DNA of 9,227 bases from CAZPAN01 sp964428485 (GTDB lineage Bacteria; Actinomycetota; Coriobacteriia; Coriobacteriales; CADBOM01). The DNA lies in NCBI GenBank assembly GCA_964428485.1, contig CAYRYP010000054.1, forward strand, positions 1 to 9,227. Reading direction: 5' to 3'. The translations under genes and the position numbers were made by a program. Within the stretch, counting starts at the first letter, position 1; the number at the start of each line of letters is the position of its first letter. The notes below the pieces were generated by a model. It was not told the DNA's origin, searched no databases, and worked only from the letters and a program-made list of their open reading frames with translations. Below, one piece after another: positions 1-5,254 of this stretch.

Positions 1-499
1 CGACCACCTCGCGATCGGACTGATCGACAACCGTTGCAGACTGAAGTGCATAGATTTCATTTTCAGACAATCTCACATCTTTGTCGTCAATTCGTTTATA
101 ACTACCTCCCAACACACCACGCGCTTTGATGTAGCAAGGTTTCTGCGAAACTGAAAGCTCGTCAATACGAACGACAAGCACCACTTCGTCTGCGTATGCC
201 ACCCGCTCAATGTGATACTCAGGCGGATTTGCCAGACAGCTAGACGAACCTCCGTCGCCCATGCCTGAAACAAACTGATCGCAAACCCTATCTGTCTGAA
301 AATCTTTCACAGGCGCAAAGTTATCCTCCTCGTCAATACCCAACAGCAATGAGCCGCCGCTTGTGTTTGCAAAAGCGCTCACCGATTCCCATATGTCTTT
401 GGACAAACTATGAGCGCATGACTTTGCCTCATAATGCGCATCGTCGCATCCCTGTTCGCGTAGGACGGCAAGTATCTCATTGATAGGTGTCATTTTCAT
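1..499 (-). CDS. AlbA_2 (Schlafen-type) domain protein, 5' part only
   Basis: This is an incomplete gene read leftward off the window edge; 166 codons are visible with no stop. The translation begins MKMTPINEILAVLREQG and then shows the AlbA_2 / divergent AAA_4 core: E24-x-K26 (YEAKS), the hallmark WESVSAFANTSGGSLLLGID at about residues 37-56, then VVLVVRIDEL (106-115) and KPCYIKARG (120-128), followed by a GSYKR segment and LSENEIYAL. In this family the fold binds nucleic acid or nucleotide, and many members are regulators with a C-terminal winged helix; that half lies outside the window, so a regulator, a nuclease-like Schlafen protein or a defence-associated protein all remain possible. 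ATG at 499 and ATG at 493 are in frame; 499 is preferred because a weak purine-rich GAGTGAAG precedes it. The DNA is AT-richer than the neighbouring genes, which suggests an accessory or transferred gene. The domain call is strong; the function is open. Confidence 0.85.
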   Translation of the reverse strand, partial: MKMTPINEILAVLREQGCDDAHYEAKSCAHSLSKDIWESVSAFANTSGGSLLLGIDEEDNFAPVKDFQTDRVCDQFVSGMGDGGSSSCLANPPEYHIERVAYADEVVLVVRIDELSVSQKPCYIKARGVLGGSYKRIDDKDVRLSENEIYALQSATVVDQSDREVV

Positions 500-502
500 G
501 CT

Positions 503-580
503 TCACTCACACTTCACTCACAGTTTTGCAAACGCTGTCAGTGATGATTGTAAGTGATGTGAAGAGATATGTCAGTGACA
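503..580. repeat. Five copies of TGTNAGTGA around the AlbA_2 promoter
   Basis: The nonamer TGTNAGTGA occurs on the plus strand at 536-544 (TGTCAGTGA), 549-557 (TGTAAGTGA) and 570-578 (TGTCAGTGA), and on the minus strand at 503-511 and 514-522 (both TGTGAGTGA). The copy at 570 extends to TGTCAGTGACA (570-580), a perfect odd palindrome. The two minus copies are spaced by 11 bases, about one helical turn. The copies cover the -35, the -10, the start region and the leader up to the ribosome binding region. This is the arrangement of a multi-site operator, plausibly for the AlbA_2 protein itself; which protein binds is an inference. Confidence 0.65.
547..575 (-). promoter_or_regulatory. Sigma70-type promoter of the AlbA_2 gene
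   Basis: On the minus strand CTGACA (570-575) and TACAAT (547-552) lie exactly 17 bases apart; each matches the vegetative consensus in 5 of 6 positions. The predicted transcription start is near 540, giving a leader of about 40 bases. Both hexamers overlap copies of the TGTNAGTGA repeat, so the promoter is probably repressed by whatever binds those repeats. Confidence 0.7.
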
Positions 581-619
581 AAATGCTATAGAACCGTAAG
601 GAGCATGCGCACTACCATA

Positions 620-651
620 GGGAGGCACAAGCGAGTGAGCACTCGCCTCCC
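620..651. other. Strong stem-loop upstream of the FKBP gene
   Basis: GCGAGT (631-636) and ACTCGC (641-646) form a perfect 6-bp stem closed by GAGC. GGGAG (620-624) pairs with CTCCC (647-651) outside it, leaving a 5' bulge at 625-630. CTCCC can instead pair with GGGAG at 663-667, so two exclusive folds are possible. There is no T-tract on either side, so it is not a standard intrinsic terminator. It could be part of the FKBP leader, a small RNA or a repetitive palindrome. No clear promoter was found for the FKBP gene; TATCAT at 714-719 is a possible -10 but lacks a -35. Confidence 0.4.
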
Positions 652-763
652 GCTTTGGCCGAGGGAGCGAAGCGCCCTGCGGATCACGGCACACAGACCC
701 TCTCATCGGCGCTTATCATGCGTGAAAGAAATGGAAGAGCCAATTATTGAATCAGAAGATGCC

Positions 764-770
764 GGGAGGT
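764..770 (+). promoter_or_regulatory. Ribosome binding site fixing the FKBP start
   Basis: GGGAGGT lies 6 bases before ATG at 777. It supports that start over the in-frame TTG at 747 and ATG at 759, neither of which has a comparable site. Confidence 0.8.
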
Positions 771-776
771 TACAAA

Positions 777-1202
777 ATGAAGGTTGGCCAGAGAGTTCGC
801 GTCCACTACACCGGAACGCTCGACGACGGCACCGTGTTTGACTCCAGCCTCGAGAGGGATCCGCTGGAGTTCCGCGCGGGAGCCGGCATGATGATCCCGG
901 GGTTTGATAGAGCCGTCCTAGAAATGGAACTCGGGGAGAAGAAGACCGTCAAGATCCCCGCGGCGCAAGCCTACGGGGAGCACAACGACGACAAGGTGAT
1001 CAGGATCACCCGCAAAAACCTCCAGGGCACGAACGACATCCCGGTGGGGATGCAGGTGATGATCTCCGGCCCCGATAACACGCCGCTGCCCGGCACGATC
1101 ATCGACGTCGACGACGAGTTCGTGACCGTGGACTTCAACCACAGGTTAGCCGGCAAGGATCTCACCTTCGAGATCGAGCTGGTGGAGATACTGGATGACT
1201 AA
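777..1202 (+). CDS. SlyD-like FKBP-type peptidyl-prolyl cis-trans isomerase
   Basis: This is a 141-residue cytoplasmic prolyl isomerase and chaperone of the SlyD type. The FKBP core is split: residues 1-68 hold VHYTGTLDDGTVFDSS (9-24), the PLEFRAGAGMMIPGFDRAV stretch (29-47), LGEKK (52-56) and the AYGEH strand (65-69). An insert-in-flap domain follows at about 70-120 (DDKVIRITR, IPVGMQV, VDDEFVTVDFNH), and the core closes with NHRLAGKDLTFEIELVEI (121-138). Members of this group catalyse proline isomerisation and bind unfolded chains through the flap insert. The protein ends right after the core and lacks the His/Cys-rich tail of enterobacterial SlyD, so a role in nickel delivery is not supported. 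ATG 777 is chosen for its Shine-Dalgarno and because the family begins with MKV. Rubrerythrin follows 140 bases downstream with its own promoter. Confidence 0.9.
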   Translation: MKVGQRVRVHYTGTLDDGTVFDSSLERDPLEFRAGAGMMIPGFDRAVLEMELGEKKTVKIPAAQAYGEHNDDKVIRITRKNLQGTNDIPVGMQVMISGPDNTPLPGTIIDVDDEFVTVDFNHRLAGKDLTFEIELVEILDD

Positions 1203-1204
1203 CA

Positions 1205-1226
1205 CTCATCGGATGAGGGATATAAT
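1205..1226 (+). promoter_or_regulatory. Rubrerythrin promoter with palindrome before the -10
   Basis: TATAAT at 1221-1226 is a perfect -10 hexamer. No good -35 sits 17 bases upstream (ATGACT at 1195-1200 is 20 bases away). Immediately before the -10 is CTCATC-G-GATGAG (1205-1217), a perfect odd palindrome of 13 bases placed where a repressor or activator would act. It does not resemble the known PerR or Fur boxes closely. The predicted transcription start is near 1233, giving a leader of about 110 bases. Confidence 0.6.
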
Positions 1227-1240
1227 CTAGACATATGGAA

Positions 1241-1281
1241 AACCTTCCAAAGAACCGCGTAAGGAGGCTCAGCGGAAGGTT
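1241..1281 (+). promoter_or_regulatory. Structured rubrerythrin leader with orphan Shine-Dalgarno
   Basis: AACCTTCC (1241-1248) is a perfect inverted match to GGAAGGTT (1274-1281), forming an 8-bp stem. The 25-base loop contains AAGGAGG (1261-1267), an ideal Shine-Dalgarno sequence with no ATG, GTG or TTG at a usable distance. A second small hairpin, CCGTG (1293-1297) with CACGG (1306-1310), follows. The functional ribosome site AGGAGA lies at 1331-1336. The leader may act as a ribosome standby site or a regulatory fold; this is inference. Confidence 0.4.
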
Positions 1282-1342
1282 CGGCAAGCCATCCGTGGAG
1301 ACGGACACGGCTAGTCGGTTTGAGGAGAGCAGGAGAAAAATC

Positions 1343-1897
1343 ATGGACTTCAAGGACAGCAAGACATTCCAGAACCTCAAGACCGCCTTCTCCGGCGAGT
1401 CGGAGGCCTACGTGAAGTACTCTGCGTGGGCGAGCAAAGCCAAGAAGGACGGCTATGTGCAGATCGGTAACATCTTCGCCGAGACCGCCGCAAACGAGTT
1501 TCAGCATGCCAAGATTTGGCTCAAGGTGCTCGAGGGCGGCGACCTCAAATCGACCGCCGAGAACCTCGAGGCGGCTGCCGCCGGCGAGAACTACGAGTGG
1601 ACCAGCATGTACAAGGAATTCGCCGAGACAGCGCGCGAGGAGGGCTACGAGGATCTCGCTCTCAAGTTCGAGATGGTCGCCAAGATCGAAAAGCACCACG
1701 AGGAGCGCTATCTCAGACTCAACGAGCGTGTGAAGGCCGGTACCGTGTTCAAACGCGACATCAAGAAAGCATGGGTCTGCCTCGAATGCGGCAATATCGT
1801 CTACGGCGAGGAACCCCCGGCGATCTGCCCGGTCTGCGACCACCCGCAGGCCTACTTCCAGCTGCTCATCCCCGACTACGAGGTCGAGGAGGCCTAA
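1343..1897 (+). CDS. Rubrerythrin
   Basis: This is a 184-residue non-haem diiron peroxidase that reduces hydrogen peroxide in the cytoplasm of anaerobes, using electrons passed through its own rubredoxin domain. The N-terminal four-helix ferritin-like domain (about 1-138) carries the expected ligand motifs: GESEAY with E19, E52-x-x-H55 (NEFQHA), and E116-x-x-H119 (KIEKHHEERY), plus glutamates at 47 and 82-86. The C-terminal rubredoxin domain has CLEC (C146, C149) and CPVC (C162, C165), followed by YFQLL as in the family. Length is typical. ATG 1343 is chosen because AGGAGA lies 6 bases upstream and the protein begins MDFKDSKTFQNL, like its homologues. An ATG at 1235 would add 36 basic residues with no family support and would start almost at the predicted transcription start. 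The gene has its own promoter and terminator, so it appears to be a single-gene unit. Confidence 0.95.
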   Translation: MDFKDSKTFQNLKTAFSGESEAYVKYSAWASKAKKDGYVQIGNIFAETAANEFQHAKIWLKVLEGGDLKSTAENLEAAAAGENYEWTSMYKEFAETAREEGYEDLALKFEMVAKIEKHHEERYLRLNERVKAGTVFKRDIKKAWVCLECGNIVYGEEPPAICPVCDHPQAYFQLLIPDYEVEEA

Positions 1898-1960
1898 CCG
1901 AAACACAGCGCAAAGCCGCTCTGGGCGGTTGGGTGGCTGGAGCGCTGACTGAATGACACT

Positions 1961-2002
1961 GGACCCCGCACGCCAGGAGAGATCCTAGCGGCGGGGTCCT
2001 TT
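1961..2002 (+). terminator. Rho-independent terminator after rubrerythrin
   Basis: GGACCCCGC (1961-1969) pairs perfectly with GCGGGGTCC (1991-1999). Inside, AGGA (1975-1978) pairs with TCCT (1983-1986) around a GAGA tetraloop. A short T run (2000-2002) and TTAT a few bases later follow. The stem is very stable although the T-tract is short. It is 63 bases after the rubrerythrin stop. Confidence 0.8.
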
Positions 2003-2132
2003 CGCGTTATCGTATCATCCAGTAGACATTGCGGGCGGGACAGTTGAAATGCACCAGCGAAGCCCACACGGGCACATGGCATTCGGCAGAAACTACGACA
2101 GACCGCGCGCTGGATGAAGAGGAAATCAATCG

Positions 2133-3047
2133 ATGAACCAAACCACATTCGCACCATCTGGGTGGCCCGAGGGACTTCCCACGGCAAGCTCGGACATATC
2201 CGAGGAGAGGGCCTACAAGCTGTCCGACGACATAAGGGCGCGTCTAGCCGGCAAGACCATCATCGACTCCCATGCACACATATATCCAGAGAAGATCTCC
2301 GTGAAGGCATCGGGCGCGGTGGGCACCTTCTACAACGTCACGATGTTCGCAGAGAGCGGCGACGCCCAGACGCTTCTCGACAGTGGCGGTGCCGCCGGGG
2401 TCACGGGATATGTCGTGTGCTCGGTTGCCACCAAGGTCGAGCAGGTCGCCTCCATCAACGACTTCATCTCCAAGCAGTGCTCACTCCACCCGGAGTTCAT
2501 CGGCCTGGGCGCCTACCACGAGGATGTCGAGGATGTCGAGGCGCTGCTGGACCACATGCAGGAGCTTGGCCTGATCGGCATCAAGATCCACCCCGACTTC
2601 CAGAAGGTAGCCCTAGATGACCCTAGGCTCATGGAGCTGTACGCCCAGATGGAGGAGCGCGGGATGGTGCTCCTGGTGCACATGGGAGACTACCGCTACG
2701 ACTTCTCTGCGCCCGAGAGGCTTGTCCGCGTGCTAGAGAGGTTCGACCGCCTGAAGGTGGATGCCGCTCATTTCGGGGGCTACACGGTGTGGGAGCACGC
2801 CTTCGACCTGCTACGCGGCTCCAACGCCTATTTCGACACCTCTTCGAGCCTGCCGGCTCTGGAGCCACAGCACGCTCTGGAGATGATCAGGGGTTATGGC
2901 GTGGACAAGATGATGTTCGGGGTCGACTTTCCGATGTGGGGACATTCCGCCGAACTCGCCAGGCTTCTCTCCCTCGGGCTGGATGACGACGAGCTAGACA
3001 TGATCCTCCACTCCAACTGCGAAAGGCTCTACGGACTCAGCTCCTAA
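2133..3047 (+). CDS. Amidohydrolase_2-family metal-dependent hydrolase
   Basis: This 304-residue protein is a TIM-barrel metal hydrolase or decarboxylase of the ACMSD / amidohydrolase_2 branch. Visible metal-site residues are H47-x-H49 (DSHAHIYPEK), H153 in GIKIHPDFQ, H183 in LLVHMGDYR, H213 in AAHFGGY, and the terminal aspartate D265 in MMFGVDFPMWG, followed by the conserved N295 near LHSNCERLYGL. These match the order HxH, H, H, D used by this family to hold one zinc and provide the acid/base residue. A leader of about 40 residues (NQTTFAPSGWPEGLPTASS...) precedes the barrel and is unlike a signal peptide, so the enzyme is cytoplasmic. The substrate cannot be read from sequence; neighbours give no pathway. 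ATG 2133 has GAGGA 9 bases upstream. The gene stands alone after the rubrerythrin terminator and converges on the ABC-F gene 80 bases away; no clear terminator is visible between them. Confidence 0.85.
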   Translation: MNQTTFAPSGWPEGLPTASSDISEERAYKLSDDIRARLAGKTIIDSHAHIYPEKISVKASGAVGTFYNVTMFAESGDAQTLLDSGGAAGVTGYVVCSVATKVEQVASINDFISKQCSLHPEFIGLGAYHEDVEDVEALLDHMQELGLIGIKIHPDFQKVALDDPRLMELYAQMEERGMVLLVHMGDYRYDFSAPERLVRVLERFDRLKVDAAHFGGYTVWEHAFDLLRGSNAYFDTSSSLPALEPQHALEMIRGYGVDKMMFGVDFPMWGHSAELARLLSLGLDDDELDMILHSNCERLYGLSS

Positions 3048-3127
3048 CCCGGGCAGCCCTGGCTCGACAGCCTCTCAAGATGTGCCGCAATGCCCCAGGC
3101 AACCCCTGCCGGCTAATGCGACGGCGT

Positions 3128-4990
3128 TCACTCCCCTAGCAACTCGGAGAGTTCCAGCCACTCATCCTCTATCTCGGACAGGCGTCTTTTCTGCTCGGCC
3201 AGCTCCTCCTCGCATTCTGCAAGGGAGGCGTAGTCGGTAGGGTCGCACTGCGCGAGCTTGTCGGCTGCGGTCTCAACCCTGCCCTGCTGGGTGGTCATCC
3301 TCCTCTCTGCGGAGGCGAGTCTTCTTCTAGCCTCCTGGCGCTCCGAGTTCGACAGGACCCGGCGATCGGCCCTTCCATCGACGCCCTCGGCCTGACCGTC
3401 GGCCCTCACGGTATCTCCCGTCGCACTCGCCTTCCCAACAGATCCCGCGTCGCTAGACGTGGAGACGGGTGCAGACAGACCGGTTTCGCCCCTCTGCATC
3501 ATCTCGAGGTACTGGTCCACCCCACCCGGGATGTGCATCACATGCCCGTCGATGATCGCGAACTGGTTGTCGGTGACCCTCTCCATAAGATGCCTGTCGT
3601 GGGTGACCATTATTAGCGTGCCCGGCCATCCGTCGAGCACGCTCTCCATCTGCGCGAGCATGTCGACGTCCATGTCATTTCCGGGCTCGTCGAGGATGAG
3701 AACGTTGGCCCCCTCCAGCAGCGTGAGCATGAGTTGCAGCCTACGCTTCTGCCCACCGGAGAGCTTGGAGACCGGCATCATAATGTGCGCTGGCGAGAAC
3801 CCCAGACGCTCTAGGAGCTGCGATGAGGTGATCTCTTTGCCGTCTATGACGTAGCGGGTTCGGTAGCGCGAGAGTACCTCCCTCACCTGGTAGTCGCCGA
3901 AGCCGTCCAACTCCTCGAGCCTTTGGGAGAGTACCGCCATCTTCACGGTCTTGCCGATCTTGACATATCCGGAGTCGGGTTCGAGCTTGCCGTCGATGAT
4001 GCGCAGGAGCGTGGTCTTGCCTGCACCGTTGGCTCCCAGGATCCCGATGCGATCGCCCGGAGAGATGATCCAGGAGACGTTGTCGATGACCTTTCTTCCA
4101 CCGAGCTCTTTGGTAACCCCCACGAGTTCGACAGCCTGCTTTCCGAGCCTGGCGATGGCGGCACGCTTGAGCTCGATCGGGTCGCGTGCAGGAGGCTCGT
4201 CGGCAATCAACGACTCCGCAAGCTTCACATGGAACTTGGGCTTGGTGGATCTCGCCCTAGCTCCGCGTGATAGCCATGCCAGCTCGCGACGGAGCTGGTT
4301 CTGGCGCTTTGCTTCGGCCACGCGGGCAGCCTCCTCGCGCTCTACTCTCTGGAGCACATATGCCGAGTAGCCCCCCTCAAATGGCTCGACCATCGCGTCA
4401 TGAACCTCCCACATCGAGGTGCATACCTCGTCGAGGAACCATCGGTCATGCGTGACCATCAGGAGCACTCCCCTGCCGCGATGCCATCTAGAGTTGAGAT
4501 GGGAGGCTAGCCACGAGATGGTGGCCATGTCCAGATGGTTGGTGGGCTCGTCGAGCATCAAGATGTCGTCGGTTCCCACCAGGGCGGACGCCAAATAGAC
4601 CCTCCTTCTCTCGCCGCCGGAGAGCTCTCCAATCCTGGTATCGAGCCCAACGTCTCCAACCAGATGGTCCAGTATCGAGCGGATGCGGGGGTCAGAGGCC
4701 CAGACATACTCCGGGGCCTCGCCGAAGATGGAGCGGACCACGGTCGAAGCGGGATCGAGGTCATCGTCTTGGGCCACAATGCGAAGGGTAAGGTCATTGC
4801 GCTTGAAGACCCTGCCGGAATCGGGTTCGAGCGCACCAGCCAAGATGGAGACCAGCGAAGACTTGCCATCTCCGTTGCGCCCGACTATGCCAATGCGCGC
4901 CCCCTCATCCACGCCTAGGGTGACATCTGACAGCACCCTTTTCGCAGCGTATTCGAGCGAAACCTCCTCGCATCCGAGGGCGAAGGCCAT
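3128..4990 (-). CDS. ABC-F family ATPase, Uup-like
   Basis: This 620-residue soluble protein has two ABC cassettes and no membrane segment, so it is a ribosome-associated ABC-F factor rather than a transporter. Cassette 1: Walker A GRNGDGKS (37-44), signature LSGGE (123-127), Walker B LMLDEPTNHLD (144-154), switch His H181. The ABC-F linker follows at about 205-285 and contains WLSRGARARSTKPK (239-252), characteristic of Uup. Cassette 2: Walker A GANGAGKT (319-326), signature LSGGQ (410-414), Walker B LILDEPGNDMD (431-441), switch His H464. A variable stretch (about 503-545) leads to a charged coiled coil (about 548-618), as in Uup. The family works on ribosomes or nucleic acid during translation and sometimes confers antibiotic protection; here the Uup-like tail favours a housekeeping role. 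The first Walker A has D in place of the usual A, common in actinobacterial members, and cassette 2 has G where T is normal in the D-loop motif. AAAGGCGG lies 9 bases before the ATG. Confidence 0.92.
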   Translation of the reverse strand: MAFALGCEEVSLEYAAKRVLSDVTLGVDEGARIGIVGRNGDGKSSLVSILAGALEPDSGRVFKRNDLTLRIVAQDDDLDPASTVVRSIFGEAPEYVWASDPRIRSILDHLVGDVGLDTRIGELSGGERRRVYLASALVGTDDILMLDEPTNHLDMATISWLASHLNSRWHRGRGVLLMVTHDRWFLDEVCTSMWEVHDAMVEPFEGGYSAYVLQRVEREEAARVAEAKRQNQLRRELAWLSRGARARSTKPKFHVKLAESLIADEPPARDPIELKRAAIARLGKQAVELVGVTKELGGRKVIDNVSWIISPGDRIGILGANGAGKTTLLRIIDGKLEPDSGYVKIGKTVKMAVLSQRLEELDGFGDYQVREVLSRYRTRYVIDGKEITSSQLLERLGFSPAHIMMPVSKLSGGQKRRLQLMLTLLEGANVLILDEPGNDMDVDMLAQMESVLDGWPGTLIMVTHDRHLMERVTDNQFAIIDGHVMHIPGGVDQYLEMMQRGETGLSAPVSTSSDAGSVGKASATGDTVRADGQAEGVDGRADRRVLSNSERQEARRRLASAERRMTTQQGRVETAADKLAQCDPTDYASLAECEEELAEQKRRLSEIEDEWLELSELLGE

Positions 4991-5104
4991 CTGAGCAAAC
5001 CGCCTTTCAGTTCGCAGGCGTCAGTAGGGACAACCTGAGAGGATGTACATGCGATCCGTCCGTGATTGAAAGCTCCCATGATGACGCGTGATTTGCACCT
5101 TTTT

Positions 5105-5113
5105 TGCTATGAT
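5105..5113 (+). promoter_or_regulatory. Extended -10 promoter for the symporter
   Basis: TGCTATGAT forms an extended -10 (TGn plus TATGAT, 5 of 6). The stretch 5100-5105 just upstream is T-rich. No convincing -35 lies 17 bases upstream, which is tolerated by extended -10 promoters. The transcription start would be near 5120, giving a leader of about 135 bases. Confidence 0.5.
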
Positions 5114-5190
5114 ACCGCTCCGCACGCACCCTAATTCCATCCCAACACGACGGATCTGGCGACAGACATCGAGGGGTCAGCCGTGTCCGT

Positions 5191-5213
5191 GCCCGGCATC
5201 ATCCAAACCGGGC
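5191..5213 (+). other. GC-rich hairpin in the symporter leader
   Basis: GCCCGG (5191-5196) pairs with CCGGGC (5208-5213) over an 11-base loop. CCGGGCCCGG (5208-5217) is also a perfect 10-bp palindrome, so a second fold is possible. It lies about 40 bases before the chosen ATG and could affect leader folding or translation. No known riboswitch core was recognised. Confidence 0.35.
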
Positions 5214-5254
5214 CCGGGAGCGCAGCATGGAGATATAAGAGATTCGGAGCCAGT

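Noticed and set aside
73..273. A 66-residue minus-strand frame inside the AlbA_2 gene
   Set aside because: The overlapping frame contains the AlbA_2 hallmark; this one has no family likeness.
569..841. A 90-residue open frame on the plus strand across the FKBP start
   Set aside because: It overlaps the FKBP gene in another frame, is rich in Arg and Ser of no family likeness, and has no Shine-Dalgarno.
1235..1342. Leaderless ATG start at 1235 giving rubrerythrin a 36-residue extension
   Set aside because: ATG 1343 has a proper AGGAGA site and the family N-terminus; the extension is basic and unlike homologues. The short distance to the TATAAT keeps leaderless translation as a remote option.
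1199..1906. A long open frame (235 residues) on the minus strand antisense to rubrerythrin
   Set aside because: The plus strand carries clear diiron and rubredoxin motifs; the antisense frame is open because of the GC-rich codon pattern and has no domain signature.
3048..3127. A shared terminator between the convergent hydrolase and ABC-F genes
   Set aside because: Only 4-bp stems such as GGCA/TGCC (3098-3110) are present, with no T-tract on either strand.
5183..5254. GTG start at 5183 for the symporter
   Set aside because: The added 24 residues include no membrane segment or family motif, and the hairpin at 5191-5213 would then be coding; ATG 5255 fits the family.
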